A model generated the notes under the pieces. It made no database searches. It was not told the origin of the DNA and saw only the letters and a list, made by a program, of their open reading frames with translations. A program made the translations under genes and the position numbers. A stretch of 64,000 bases of DNA from Hypoxylon rubiginosum (lineage: Eukaryota > Ascomycota > Sordariomycetes > Xylariales > Hypoxylaceae), in contig CADCXA010000027.1 in the NCBI GenBank assembly GCA_902806565.1, forward strand, positions 1,860,001 to 1,924,000. Direction: 5' to 3'. Positions 12,142-24,803 of the stretch are shown piece after piece. The number at the start of each line of letters is the position of its first letter. The stretch's first letter is position 1.

Positions 12142-13598
12142 GCCCTCAAGGATGTTACGGAAGGATGCCAAGGAGGCTCCCTCGATAATTCCATCATTTA
12201 CTCAACCCGAGATACCAATCATCTTGATACAAATACTTACATGTATCGAGTCCCTACGCTAGTACGAAGTACTTCTCTTTGTGTTGGCTCAATAAAGAAA
12301 ACAGTCATCTCCAAGAAATCATCTCTAAGAAAACACAATCGTCATTATTCGTACCGCTTGATATCGGCAGTTATCCGAGACGGGCATCGTTTTAGCGCCA
12401 TCTCTCCTTTAAAGCAGGGTAGCTTTGGTGGTCTATCTAACAGGTGATCCTCCTGTGCACAGCCATCGAAGCTTGTATGCGGATTACTGTAATTACTACT
12501 ACAACTTACGCGCAATGGCCATGTGAATATGTGAATAAGAACCTTATTACTATTATATTTGATAGATGCCGTCAAGGTAGAATAAAGCGTTTGCAATGTA
12601 AGCCGGGTATGGTATCATAGATGATTTACCATCGCCAGCTCATAACAGCCAAGGCCAAGTCTCACATGAGCAGCCGAGCCTCAGCTAGACAGCTACATAT
12701 GTAGTAGAATATACATTGTCCCGATGCGGCAACTCGGCTACCTGCTGCACCCCGCTATAGAGTAAATTTCTCCATATTTCTGCCTATTCCGGAATTCTAT
12801 ACTACCTCTTTAAGGGCATGTAACGAACTTGAACGGTTTCACATTTACCACTACTACTACTACCTACTACTATCTGCTACTGTACGTTAGATTCCCGGTA
12901 TTCTGGATGACAACATGGGACTACATGCGTTATCATCTAGCTGCCCGGCTCCGGATAATACATATGTAATCAAGAACGGCTTACTGCTTGAAACTATCAG
13001 GTATCTAGATCTAGATACACGAGACACTTACCACTCATGAACTACCCCGGTCGTTAGAACCTCAAACGGCACACGCAAGTAATATGTCCCCCTGATCTAC
13101 GAAGATCTGATCTGATTCACGACAACCGTTACGACCAGGTACACGACCCCTTGCTCAAACCTTAACACCGCATTATAATTCAATGCGATCGACTTCTTAT
13201 TGAGGCGCTATTCCAGAGTCCACATCAGTCTCGACCATCGAATCTGGGGTTAACATAGTTTGTAAGTTTCGTCTGGGATGAAGCTATTCAAAATCACGTT
13301 CACCGCTCTTTATAACGAATGGCATGGTCACATGAATTTCGATATGGGATGTAGACGCAAACACAGGTGGGTATACAGTAGCTTTTAATTCTAATGATAA
13401 TCTCTGTTTCGTCTCGTTAGAAGCCAGCAAAGCAAATATTTGTAACGTGATTTTAAAATATTGTAAAACCAAGAAATAGTCGTCAATAGTTGCGTAATCT
13501 AAGTATTAGAAGTGAAGTATAAGTGGTAGCTGTTCAAGGAAAATAAACATACAAGATAATACTAAAAAAGAATTAACACCTAGAGCCATGTGACTGAT

Positions 13599-13608
13599 TA
13601 CCTAGGTA
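13599..13608. repeat. TACCTAGGTA palindrome, copy 1 of 6
   Basis: Perfect 10-bp palindrome. Other exact copies: 19808-19817, 53150-53159, 59123-59132, 60091-60100 and 63763-63772, all intergenic. Confidence 0.9.
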
Positions 13609-14715
13609 GGTTCATGTTATCGTTGCAACATGGTACACTTGTGTATACACCATTCCAAATTGTTTCTCCCCGGTCTTACAGCTCTCTTCCTAGTAGATCG
13701 ACTGCTAGACAATACCCGTCCCACAAACATTGTCTTAGCGGGAACTCCTGTTCGTTTCCAGATATAATGTCACATATGTATCACTGTGGCTTCTCGGTAT
13801 TCTCGGGACTGTTGTGGCACAAAATACAAGACCTTGGCTGCTGAAAATGAATGCATGTGTACAATTTACCATGTGCCCCCCTGTCTGCTGGGAAATCTGG
13901 GGCATGTTCGATGCCACGCTTGCCCCTGAACGCCCTACGTGAAGGCCTCGAGAACTTGGTTCTAACCCTCCTCGAAGCTCCTCGAAATGGTGCAAATTCA
14001 AGTTCCACGACAGGATTGTTATTTGTGTGTCACCGGGCGTACTATAATGCTACTATAGCAAGTAGTATAGTAACTAGTAGGAGATTTTGAAGAAGCGGCC
14101 CAACGCCAACGGGACTTGAAGAAAACAATGATTGCATGCTGGCCACGATGTTGGGCCCAATATTACGGTCTAGACTACGCCATGCCATATGTTATTGCTA
14201 TTCTTGGTCGGAAAGGGGAGCTAACAACGGGCTGAACGGCCCCCAAAGAAGCCAACCATTTAGAGGAGAACGAACTCTGCATAGTTCCACGTTGTGACCG
14301 GCGTGTCTATCATGTTTAAACGCGACAAGGGCGGGAGTCTGACATGTCCCTGCTAGGTTCCCCCAGCACATGCAGAATTTGCGAGCAAGAAAAGCGGTCA
14401 AGGACGTTTGTTGATCAAGAAGCATGATGCTGGTAGTTATGTCGATGGCTGCAGGCGTCGCGTTAATCTCTGCAATACTGCATCTACTTGGCCACAACAA
14501 CGACTAGGAACCCTATTTTTCAAGTTGTTTAGGTGGAGGATAGGAGACGATTAAAATATTTGGACGGGTCCTGGTCTGTTTTATTGCTCTGGTAAAGTAG
14601 AATGTGAGGGCATTTGTATCAATCTTGGGGCTGTCATATATACGTGGACAGTACGTAAGTGACCTGAGAAATAGGGGGCGGCCACTAAATTAGGGAGGTA
14701 AAATGGGACACCTGG

Positions 14716-15624
14716 TCATATCTCTTCCATGTCTTCCAAGTCGTCAAGCACTGGCCAGTTGCCCGCCTCGACTCTCTCCGGTCTGACAAAGACGCCATGT
14801 TTGAGCGCTGATTCGGTACCCCAGTATCTAGTGCCACCAATGCTACCATCGTTCTTCCCAACCGGTTCGTCAAGCTGGACACCGATCCACGCGCCTATCG
14901 AGCCAGGGATCTCTTTGACCTCGCCGACGTACTTAATTTCGCCTCTACGCGAGTCATCGCCGCCGACTCTGCACCTCCCGCCCACCTCTATGCCCCTGCT
15001 TTTGATTTCGGAATCGAAAGCGTCAATCTTTGCCTTCTCCAGGCTAGGAGCATCTGGGTTGAATCGGCCGAGCTTCTCAGCCTTCTTCCAGGCCAAGACC
15101 GAGTCAGACTTCCTCTCATACTCCTCGGCAGGCATGACATATTTGTCGACGCCGGATGTATCATTGAGGTTTACCCTGGCGCTAGCCGGCCGGGTGTCAA
15201 TGATCTTCAAAAATTCGGTCAGCGATTCATCAGTATCGTATCATTGTCAAGTAAGAGGCGCATGTAAACACATCGGAGTCATCTAATAGGGTGGCATGTA
15301 GAATTCGTGATGTGCAGGACCCCCACGGCGGCGACTCGGTCGAGACCTCGCTTGCGTGAACCGGCCACAGGAATTCGCTCAACTCACATGTAGCTCTACA
15401 TAAGCAGATAGGGGGAAGCTTGTCAGAAGAGTGGTGTCCTCATCTGCTGCCTCGACGGGTATAGTCTCTCTGGAGGCGGTTTTCAAGCTGATACGCTGAG
15501 ACGAAGGGGGGATGCCTGTGACAGGCTCCAGTTTCCTTTTCAACTGGGTGATAGACCAGGACGGGGTGATTCGCCTCTCAGAGACCGAATTCTCGGAAAT
15601 GACTTGCAACGGGATATCCGCCAT
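14716..15624 (-). CDS. alp11: Tubulin-folding cofactor B (CAP-Gly)
   Basis: Two exons: 15388-15624 (ATG at 15624) and 14716-15204. The intron joins VELH to IIDTRPAS in phase 0. The N-terminal about 80 aa form a ubiquitin-like domain (ISENSVSERRITPSWSI, then LKRKLEPVTGIPPSSQRI). A middle segment carries the family signature YVMPAEEYE, DSVLAWKK and LGRFNP. The C-terminal CAP-Gly domain shows GGRCRVGGDD, RGEIKYVGEV, GAWIGVQLDEP and the GKNDGSIGGTRYW hallmark. The acidic C-terminus ends EDMEEI, like the EEI/EEM tails that bind tubulin cofactor partners. About 240 aa, normal for fungal Alp11/Alf1. Cytosolic alpha-tubulin folding chaperone (family knowledge). The TTG at 15210 is not a start; the reading is intron-spliced. 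Confidence 0.93.
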
Positions 15625-18600
15625 TGCTCGCCTGGGTCATGACACAGATTAGACGAGATGAGAAACGCTGAAAGGCGTATGGAAGGTGGCGATCGCTAGC
15701 ATCGGACTGGATACCTACAACTAAATGGGTAATACGGGTAGTACGGGATGCGGGATGTGTGGCGCGCCGTAAGAGTGAGGCTCCCGATTTGGGAGAAGTT
15801 CGAGCCTCGCGTGCGTCTCGCCAATAGAGTAAGGAGATCGGGGGGCCGAGGAGTTGCAACTGGGGGACCCTGTGAAATCCGGGACCCTTGCTCGCTGAGG
15901 CAAAGGAGAAGAAAGCAAAATTCCAATTCTCGGGCCGCACAAATGCAATGCAGTAAGCGCCAAAGTCCGGGAATTCGTTAGGAACACGAGGATGTTGGGC
16001 CGGAGGTGCATACGATAAGGGCGAATATGTGCGATGTGCGGTTTCGCAGCAAAGATGATGGCAATGACGGAGATGTCGTTGGAGCTTGACCTAAGGAAAA
16101 AAGTGCACTAAGAAAAAGGTGCACTTTTTCGATGTTAGGTTGCACTGCTAAGAACATCTAGGCAGCCTAGGGTAGCAGGGGCTTCCTGTAGCAAGGGCTT
16201 AACGGCAACTAAGAACGCGCCACATTCTGCATCCTGCAAGCCACACACAAGGTAAAGATACACAAGGTATTGTGTGGTACATACATATATCTTTACATAA
16301 GGTAATTATCTACAATCGCTCGGTGATGGGATGTCAGATGTTGGACCTGTCACCTGCATTAACGATATGTACATACCTACATTTATCATTGATTATGAGC
16401 TGCACAAGATATACATATGTATGTAATGTACCTCCTAAGGCAAGCGGCAAGTTACCTTTATGTAGGTATATGCCCCCAATACTACGCCCCTACGCCGATT
16501 GTACCTATCCCATCCTATCCCATTCCATCTTCAAATCTCAACCGAATTTCTATAATTTTCCCCCATCCTTTTTTTTTCTTCCCACATCATCATCTCGAAA
16601 TGACATCGCCATGCACACCTACCTGAACAATCGCATACCTTGGAACTAATGCAGCCGACGCAGTATTGTTTTCTTTTCTTCTGTTCGTTTTGTTCGCACG
16701 TTATATGAGAAAGTACGAGAATGTACTTGGCATCGTAAAAAGTACTAATCCATTCATCTCGTACGGCCACTGACGTCTGTAGCTAGTATCCGAGATCGAT
16801 CTCCTCCAATGGCTTGTCACGTATGACGAACAAGGGGCTCTGAATCTGAACGGGGACCAACGATTTGGGACGTCGCCGTTTGCATCATTGTTCCTATGTC
16901 CCTGAAGATCCATTCATCCAGGTACCACGACAGGCCCCTTTAGTTGGCCTCATCGAGGTCCTGCAGTCAAAGCATCAGATTCTGCAACATGGAAAAACCA
17001 TGGATGTCAACACGCCATTCCGGCATCATTGTCACCTTTCCGTCCCCCACGTATGATTCAATTGCTTACGATGCTTGGTTAGTTCTGGCAGCTATCCGAC
17101 GATCTCGGAATAGATCTATCATTCTGGTCGCGAGGCGCCTACCTTCAGCCGCTTTTACGGGCTACGAGCTTCGCGGGGAAGACGGGAAGCTGGGATCTAA
17201 CGCCATCAGAACCCCAGACCGAGCAAACAGAGCGGTTTTTTTAGGGTGTCCTCGAAATCTAGGATGCCATAAGAAATGCGACTTGACAAGTCACATCTCG
17301 TTTTCGACTGCGCCACCGAACCCGGGCTAGCAACCTAACGTATTAAGCTCCCCCATGCTTTCCGTTTTGGCTCATGGCACACAGCCTTAAATGGAAATCA
17401 GTGTTCGCTGCATTCTAAAGCCACGACGGTTATATTGAGCTTAGAGCTAAAGGCGCCGGATGAACGCGCCAAACCCCAAGCAGGGCTGCCTGACTCCTAT
17501 CTTCATGGTAGTGTGCCTTTAACATCAGCTGCGTTGGACTATATGCGCTGTTCCCGCCGACCGGCATCATCCGGCTTCTATGGCATTCACCGCTTCCCCT
17601 TAGGCGGTCAGTCCACCCGCTGCCATAACCCGATTTAGTGGTCGTCCTATTATTTGGGTTTGCTCGACACCCTACCTTATGACATGTGGTCCGGGATGAA
17701 TTTGACGGCGTAGAAAAGCAGCCTTATTATCGGGACTCAGCTTAGGTGCTGGGTCGTATCGGAGCTGCTATCGTGTCCTGACAGTTTGGCAGGCGTCTCG
17801 TCTCACCTACACCGTCCCTCGCGAGCTATAAGAGCCTCCTTGGGCTAGGGTAGGACTAGAAGCCGAACATATGAGATGAAGCCACGGCGCTGCGGCTAGA
17901 CGGGCGTCAGCTGGTGATGTGTACACGGGTCTAGGAAACAGCCAGGTCAGGCGTCCAATGCAAGGCCAACACAGCCATCTAGAGAAAGTGGGCAGAAACG
18001 AAGTTGAGAAGTACCGAAACGAAACCCAAGTGTTTAAGGTACGTAGCCACCTAGCTTGGGTGACAATGAAGTCCCAAATCCCGATGGAGGCATTCGACAA
18101 TCGCCAGATAAAATTGGTGGCTGAGGGTTGGGGGCTGATGAGCCCAACGAGACGGTGCCGGAATCGACTGGCCCTATCGAACATGTATCAATCTGGTTTG
18201 ATAACAAGTCTAGGCCGAAAACATCTAGGGGAATATGTACATACATACATACGCCTCGCCTCACTTGATCTTGGCTGCTTGGATTGTTACACGCACGTCA
18301 ACGCATGCATTTTTAGACTTGGCCCACTAGCACGGCCACATTCGCGTACGTCTCGCCTCAACTTACAAGTGGATTCATGAAATGAACGGTAAGTATTTTC
18401 TTCTTTTTCTTCTTCTTTTTTTTGTTTCTATTTCCGTTTCATGCAATTAAATTTCTTTTATTACTCCGATGAGCGGGTCATGACGATGCTAAAAATCTAA
18501 AAATTACCATGTATCTACTCTAAACCCTAGCAGGGCTATAGCGTGCTTCTTGTTAATTACCAAACGGAAAAAGCAACAGAAGGAGAAAAAAAGGATGCGC

Positions 18601-20144
18601 TCCGCTTCGTTCGGGCAGCAACAGTCAAACGACCGGTGGACGATCGACTTCTCCTCAATTCTCATCCACCCCATCCCCATCCACCTTATCCACCCCCCAC
18701 GCTTCGCACACGCTTTGCATTTTCCACCAGTCCGGTGTGGGCGCAAAACCACAAGAAATCAAAAGGTGCAAATACGTAACGAACTGTTGCCCTATTGAGG
18801 ACAGGGTGGGATATCTTTTTTATTATTATTAATTTTCCTTGCTAGCTATAATGGCAGAATGGTAGCAATAGTAGTTGCTTTAGGTGCGCCAGCTACTATG
18901 TCTACAACACTCGCATATGAGGTATGCACCTTGGAGAAGATGCGGTACAATGCGATTGTACATAGTAGATTGTATCATGCATATGAATTCCTTTTTCTTC
19001 TTTCATTCTTATTTTTTCCTAATTTTGTTTCTACTACATACATACTACTCTCCCCTGTCTCCCTGCTTGCCTGCCCCGACTTTACGACTCTGGACCCCCG
19101 AGCTTCAGCGTAGCGCAACCCGATCCATCACCACCGCAGGGCAAACCCCTCAACGTGGGATACAAGTTAACTTCCTTTCTTCCAACTGAGGAACGGACAG
19201 GGGCTATAATCCTATCAGAGGTCGATAGGGCAAACAAACAGCGCAGTTCTTTGCGTGCGTGAGACCTTGACAAGCATAAGCATCATGTACGAAGATGGGC
19301 CCAAACCAACTTTTTCTAATTATTGTGATGTGGTGCAGGTAAAGTAGATCATGGTTCATGGCAGTTGTTGTTATGCACGCCATTAAAACAGACATTGAAG
19401 GCTGATGTTCGGTACCGCCCTACCTGCCCCTACCTGCCCGTCGCTGACGTATGTACGCGAGGCGACACGGAAGGAGAAAAACATCCCCAAGTACCTGTAA
19501 CCTCGCTCCCTACCCAGCATTACCTGCTACCTCGTCCTCTTTCTACATCTTTCTACATGATAGATTCTACTGCCATCAAGTATATAGTTGGTACATATAT
19601 ATATGACTATACGACGCATGGCTGCTGACCGCCAGTTCATCGGCCCCAGATTGCTATTCCCGGAAACCCGGAAGCGCTCGCTATTGAATTGTTTCTTAGT
19701 GCCAATATCGAACTTGGGCAACAATCCACCGATTCGAACAGTTAAGAAACAAAACCAACCACATCTTACTACAGTCGATGTGTGATGTGCCATGACTGTT
19801 ATATATCTACCTAGGTAGGGTATGGATGAGACGAACTAGACCCGGCATGACATGTCAGCCATGTTCGTCAAAGCGCTGAAAACCGCACGGACGTTGGGCT
19901 TTTGGAACGCGTGTTGAAGAGAGCCCCATATCCCGTGTCCGAGGAACAAGGGGCAAGGGGTAGGGCATTCGAACACTAGAACTACTAGAACACCTGGGCA
20001 CAGGGGGGCACAAGGGCTATTGTCACTTGTGCTAGCGCCGTTAGTGGATTAGGTAGGAAATAATGTATTATTGTATCGCACATTGTAGTACATACTATAC
20101 ATATACATACACATACTATAGTATAGTATACCCGTCCCGGCAAA

Positions 20145-20162
20145 CCACACACACACACACAC
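20145..20162. repeat. (CA)n microsatellite
   Basis: Uninterrupted CA dinucleotides, following a set of ATAC/TATAG short repeats at about 20095-20130. Confidence 0.85.
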
Positions 20163-20218
20163 GCCGTTCCCTTCGCTTCTGCGGTTAGCATGCTCCGATC
20201 TGAAAGACCCGACAACAA

Positions 20219-20282
20219 CACCACCATCTCATCATCACCACCACTACTACCACCACCACCACCACCACCACCATCACCCACC
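20219..20282. repeat. Imperfect (CAC/CAT/CTA) triplet repeat
   Basis: CAC/CAT/CTA triplets run for about 60 bp, with a pure (CAC)n block near 20250-20272. Intergenic. Frames through it encode homopolymers only and are not considered genes. Confidence 0.85.
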
Positions 20283-21464
20283 CCTTGACACGCCGAATCC
20301 TATATCGATATCTATATCTATATCCACATCCATATCCGGATCCATGTTAAAGCATTCACTGAGAACTGCACCCCACGTACAGGTCGTAGTGATAATATAT
20401 ATATCACCGGTATATTACTATAAATTATACGGACGGTACAAGGCATACCCTGCTCTTCGGAGCGTAATTCACGCCTGTCTCTTTTGTCCCTCCCGCCTAG
20501 CCGGTACTAGCGTATCGAAAAGAAGACTTCATCGTTCTGTTTAGGTCAAGGTTGTATCCGCGCACATGCACATCAGCTGTAGCTACATACATGCTCCGAA
20601 CTGCTCTAGGGTAGCAGTAGTAACATGGACAGCTAGGTATGGCAGTCGGTTTCATGATCCCCACTTAAAGGTATGCAGTTTCATAGCCTACCTGGTCTCC
20701 ATGGACGCCACCGCCACCGGATCTGTCAGTTCTGTTCATTAGGGCTTCTGGAATTCGACTCTGCGTAGCATCGCCTGACAGGGACGGGTGCTTTCTCCGA
20801 ATCGATCTCATCCAAGCCCTGGCTGCTGCCCTGCAATAAGATCGTCAAGGGGTCCTCGGGTCCCTCAGGTCCTCAGGTCCCCAGGTCCCCTTCCCTCAAG
20901 CCTCGGAACGGCAACTAGACGGCCCAGTGGATGGCTCGCCTGGATTCTTCTGGCTCCGCGCAAAACCCAAAGCGCATGGCCTGGTTGCAGTCTGTCATGG
21001 CCAGCCCATCAACGCTCGAGCTTTCGGGGGCGGCATCTGCTTGAGGTTCTTGCCGACGACGCCTTTCTGGGGTGGTATGTTCCAACCCTGGGCGATCCGG
21101 GAGTCTCTCTCTCGAACACCTCGTTCGTTTGCGTGCCCTCTTCAGTTCCTCGCTCCATTTGCGTCATTAACCCGCCGATTCAAGTAACTATCCCCTAGCG
21201 TATTAACCAAAGATACATGGAAGGTGGTGAATTGTTCTTCTGCGAGCTCATGCATGATTTCGTGGCCATGTCATCAGCCCCCGGTCAATAGCTCGCATGC
21301 CAACAAGTCGTTTGTTCGACTTACAATCCTAAAGCCTCTTTTGGGGGATGGACAGTTGAATATCCACAGAGCCTGCGTCTCCAGACCCTTTTCGGTTCTA
21401 AGGACGTACTGCTAGAAGAAAACATGTCACTTACTAGCCAGACTCCTCCCCTCCCTTGACCCTC

Positions 21465-21484
21465 TCTCTCTCTCTCTCTCTCTT
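21465..21484. repeat. (CT)n microsatellite
   Basis: About ten CT dinucleotides, continuing imperfectly to 21492, in gene-free DNA. Confidence 0.85.
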
Positions 21485-22587
21485 TCTCTCTATGAGGCCT
21501 CTTGAAGGGGGGCCCCATGGGAACTATGGGTGTACTCTGTGCTGGCATAGTCGGTGAGGTGTTACCCAACTTCTCCCACGAACTGCTGGGCTCTATTATA
21601 CCTGGCACGACTTACATATTACCTATAACTACGTAGAAAACCTGGTGTCTATCGTCTCCACATCTGCTTCGACACACCACAAAGTCTTGCACCCCACACC
21701 CCGGTTACATAGTATTCCATTCCAGCCCGGGCTGCCTACCTGACGGCTTTGTTACCTAGACCCTGGCTACCGTCCTCTCACACTGACCACCATACGCTCC
21801 CATTGACCAGAAGCCTCCAGGCCCGGCAGCTCCTGTAGACATCTCTTTTTAATTAGCGTTTTTTCTTTTCTTGATTTTATTTCTCCGATATCATTTTCAC
21901 GCTGCGCATTCCCGACGTGGACCTATCATGCCCCTACTGCCGCTATAGCGACACTCCTCCATGGGAAATATATCGTGAATGTTAAGAGAAAGTACCCTCT
22001 AGCTGGTCGTACCTTTGACATCTACTTAGGCAGTTTGGCTGACGACTGGCGTACTGTACTTACCCGCCTGGCGCCTCATTGTGTTCGAAGAATTTAGGTT
22101 CCCACATCTTTATTTATTGGCTGTGGGTAGACCTTAGGAGTGCCCAATCATGTGTGATAGCTCACAAAAACATTATCACAGTTCACTAACCTAGGTCTCT
22201 GGATTTCTTGGACCTTCTCTTCCCTCTGCCTCCGAAGCGTACCTGAAGTCCCCTTTTATCTCGAACTCCGTACAAGTTTCCCCTATTTCCCACTAAAAGT
22301 TCACGAATTTGGTCCGTTCAATATCGAGGAGCTGACATCAAATACCGTAACACTCTTCTCAACTACTCTACTACACGAATCTAGACAATCTGGGGGTCGT
22401 TGTTGCCTATCCTCCTAGGACTAGAACAGAGACGAAACGCTACTAGGCGGTTTCGTTGGATCACGAACAACACGACTTCTGGTGTTAGAGAGAAAACACC
22501 AACTCCCCACCAAACTCTTTGACGCCCTCGAGGCATCTAGCGCCAGCCAGCGCCTCCATGAAAACTAGCCTGCCAAAGGCTCTCTAG

Positions 22588-23815
22588 GCCCCCTACCGCC
22601 ACCGTGGATATCGCCTCTCTCCTCAAGGCTTCCGACTCAAATGAGTCCTCCACATCTCCTCCTCGGTATACTAGATCCGCCTCACTACCCCCTTCCGCGG
22701 CAACGGCGGCCATACCGACGGGATTCGTCGGCCGAGCCCATTCATACGCCCCCGCCCGCCTAGGAGATCCAGATCCGGCTGTGACGGAAGGAGTGCCCGG
22801 AAAGCGCAGCATGCCACCACATGCGTCGGAGTCGCCTGCCAAGAGACAGTCTAAATGGTCTCCGGATGAAAACAGGATGATCATTGACCTCCGAGCCAGC
22901 GGTATGAAATGGGAGGACATTTCTAGGAGGTTGCCAGGAAGAAGTGCCATAAGCTGTCGACTACACTACCAAAACTACCTCGAGAAAAGGGCCGAGTGGG
23001 ACGAAGAAAAGAAGAACAAACTCTCGAGGCTATACGAAAGGTACGTGTTACACTTTACAGAGGCTTTTAGACAGTCGTGACGAGCTACCTAGAACGGGTG
23101 TTTTAAACACCCGACTACCAGCTCCTGAGGGGTCATCCTAACTGACGAGGGAAGAAACAGGTTTAAAGAGGACATGTGGAAACAGGTTTCTAATGAAATG
23201 GGACTCCCGTGGCGAACGGTAGAGAAAATGCATTGGCAGCTGGGAGAAATAGAGATCGCACGCCGGGCAGGAGCCAACGTTTTTAACCCTACCTTCTCGA
23301 CGACATCATCGGAGGGACAACACGGTGGTTCCAAGACGTCTCCGCGACATTCCCATTCCCGTTCACAGGGGGGTTCGTCCCGCGAAGTAGGCCCAGGAAG
23401 GAGCTACAGCCGCGGAGGGACCTCCTCGTCAAGTCGACCACTCGCGTCACGGAGAGAAAGCGTCTCCCACCACATGCCCATCTATCCCGAACACGTCTCC
23501 GAGGATTACGGCTACACGCACCAGGGGATGCCTCTCGCCCCTATTCAGACCCTGAACCAACCACCGCGACCGGGCATGCTGCCAGGGGTTAACGAGCTCA
23601 CGACTGGCATCAGTCCTTACAGCACCCCGGCGTACGCAATCGCCATGCCGAGCGCCAGTCCTGTTCCCAGCTCCACGGCGAGCCCCGGACCGTACATGAC
23701 GCCGATGGGCTACCCGCCCTTGGAGCCGGCGGGGTCGAAACGACGCAGGAGCTTAGATACGAACCACATGCCCCTCGAGATGAGCAGACGAAGACACCTA
23801 GATCCGCGAACATAA
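22588..23815 (+). CDS. Two-repeat SANT/Myb-like nuclear protein (5' end uncertain)
   Basis: Supported exons: about 22588-23040 and 23161-23815, with the intron restoring LYER-FKEDMWKQV. No in-frame ATG precedes DIASLLKASD; a stop lies upstream, so a first exon beyond an acceptor at 22587 (CTCTCTAG) is likely and I could not place it. The N-terminal part is Ser/Pro-rich (GFVGRAHSYAPARLGDP is conserved in the family as I know it). Two Myb/SANT-like helical repeats follow: KWSPDENRMIIDLR to ISCRLHYQNYL, and KNKLSRLYERF to TVEKMHWQLGE. The C-terminal about 180 aa are disordered, Ser/Pro/Gly-rich, and end in a basic KRRRS / SRRRH patch, a possible nuclear localisation signal. It is probably a DNA-binding regulator; its target is unknown. 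Confidence 0.8.
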
Positions 23816-24803
23816 CTTCGCGGCAGCGACAGTTCCAACCACGGCATGGCCCGAGGTAGTTTTCGATACAATCAGTCGGGACCTTGTGGGTACTACACAC
23901 CAACTTTGCTTAACGATATTATTCATCATCAGTGATATCTATTCTTTTCGGGTAAACGAAGGACGTACGGCAGGCATCACGTAGCCTTACGTCGAAGCGA
24001 AGAAATTTTTTAATAAAAGCAGTGTTTTGCATCGGGGCCGGAGCGAGCATTGCCTACTAAGGGAATACAGGGTATACCGAACAAGCAGGGAAACATTTAT
24101 GCATGACGACTTTAAAAAAAAAAAGAAAAAGAAAAAAAGGAATACAGAAATAATACGGGCGAAGCGGGTTTTGGGGATACAAGCGAGAGAGAGCCGGCTG
24201 GCTTGCTTGCTCGCGGGGGCTTGGCGGGCATGGGTTGGGGATGGAATCGAAATGGGTCTTTTTGCTTTCCTGAAGGTTTATCCTATTCGCGGCTGTGTCG
24301 TTTTCCAACCCCCCCCCCCCCCCCCCCCCTTTGTTCCTCTATCATGAGGCGGCGTATGGAAAGGAAGAACGGAAAAGTACTCTTTTGGAAACAGGTTCCC
24401 GCGATACCCCCTGTTCTCCCTCTCCCTCCTCTTCCCGGAAGCTAAGTGTGCCCCCTCTGCTACCACCGGAGCAGATGAGGTGCTGGGGGGAACGGGATGG
24501 ACGGGCGCTGCTACGGACGGGAGTCACGCTACGCGAGATCTAATGGTATGGTGTTTACTGGTTTGTGGGAACGTGTGTTAAATTCTTTTCTTTTTTTGTA
24601 TTGGATATTGGTTTGGCAATCACGATGTCTGGATACGATATTGGAGGGAGACAGTTGGAGCAGCGGAGAGCTGGGTTTTGTTATGATAGACACAATTAGA
24701 TGATTTATGGTTTTTAATGAGCTGTCAATTAGTTGCTTCATATTCCACACAATTCTCTTGTGGAACCTTGCGCGATCCATCATTTTGCGGCTTATATTGC
24801 TCG
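23816..24803. other. Convergent intergenic interval with poly-A/poly-C tracts
   Basis: 3' flanks of the SANT gene (+) and Trm9 gene (-). It holds an A-rich tract (about 24113-24138) and a 21-base C homopolymer (24309-24329). Frames reading through them are not credible genes. Confidence 0.6.
24309..24329. repeat. C21 homopolymer
   Basis: Uninterrupted run of about 21 C. The length is likely to be inaccurate in the assembly because homopolymers slip in both replication and sequencing. Confidence 0.85.

Larger units (their letters stand above)
11273..14715. other. Gene-free interval
   Basis: No frame here carries a family motif or joins across introns. It contains an (AAT)n microsatellite at 12117-12141 and one copy of the palindrome TACCTAGGTA at 13599-13608. 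The left end must be the promoter of the RING-ligase gene. Confidence 0.55.
15625..22587. other. Seven-kilobase gene-free interval with simple repeats
   Basis: I examined frames on both strands and found none with recognisable protein motifs or consistent splicing. The interval contains microsatellites (20145-20162, 20219-20282, 21465-21484) and a TACCTAGGTA palindrome (19808-19817). It could hold a long promoter or leader for the SANT-domain gene, non-coding RNA, or fast-evolving short genes I cannot see. Confidence 0.5.

Noticed and set aside
17807..18184. Trp/Arg-rich minus-strand frame in the long gene-free gap
   Set aside because: Composition typical of a chance open frame; no start context, motifs or neighbours.
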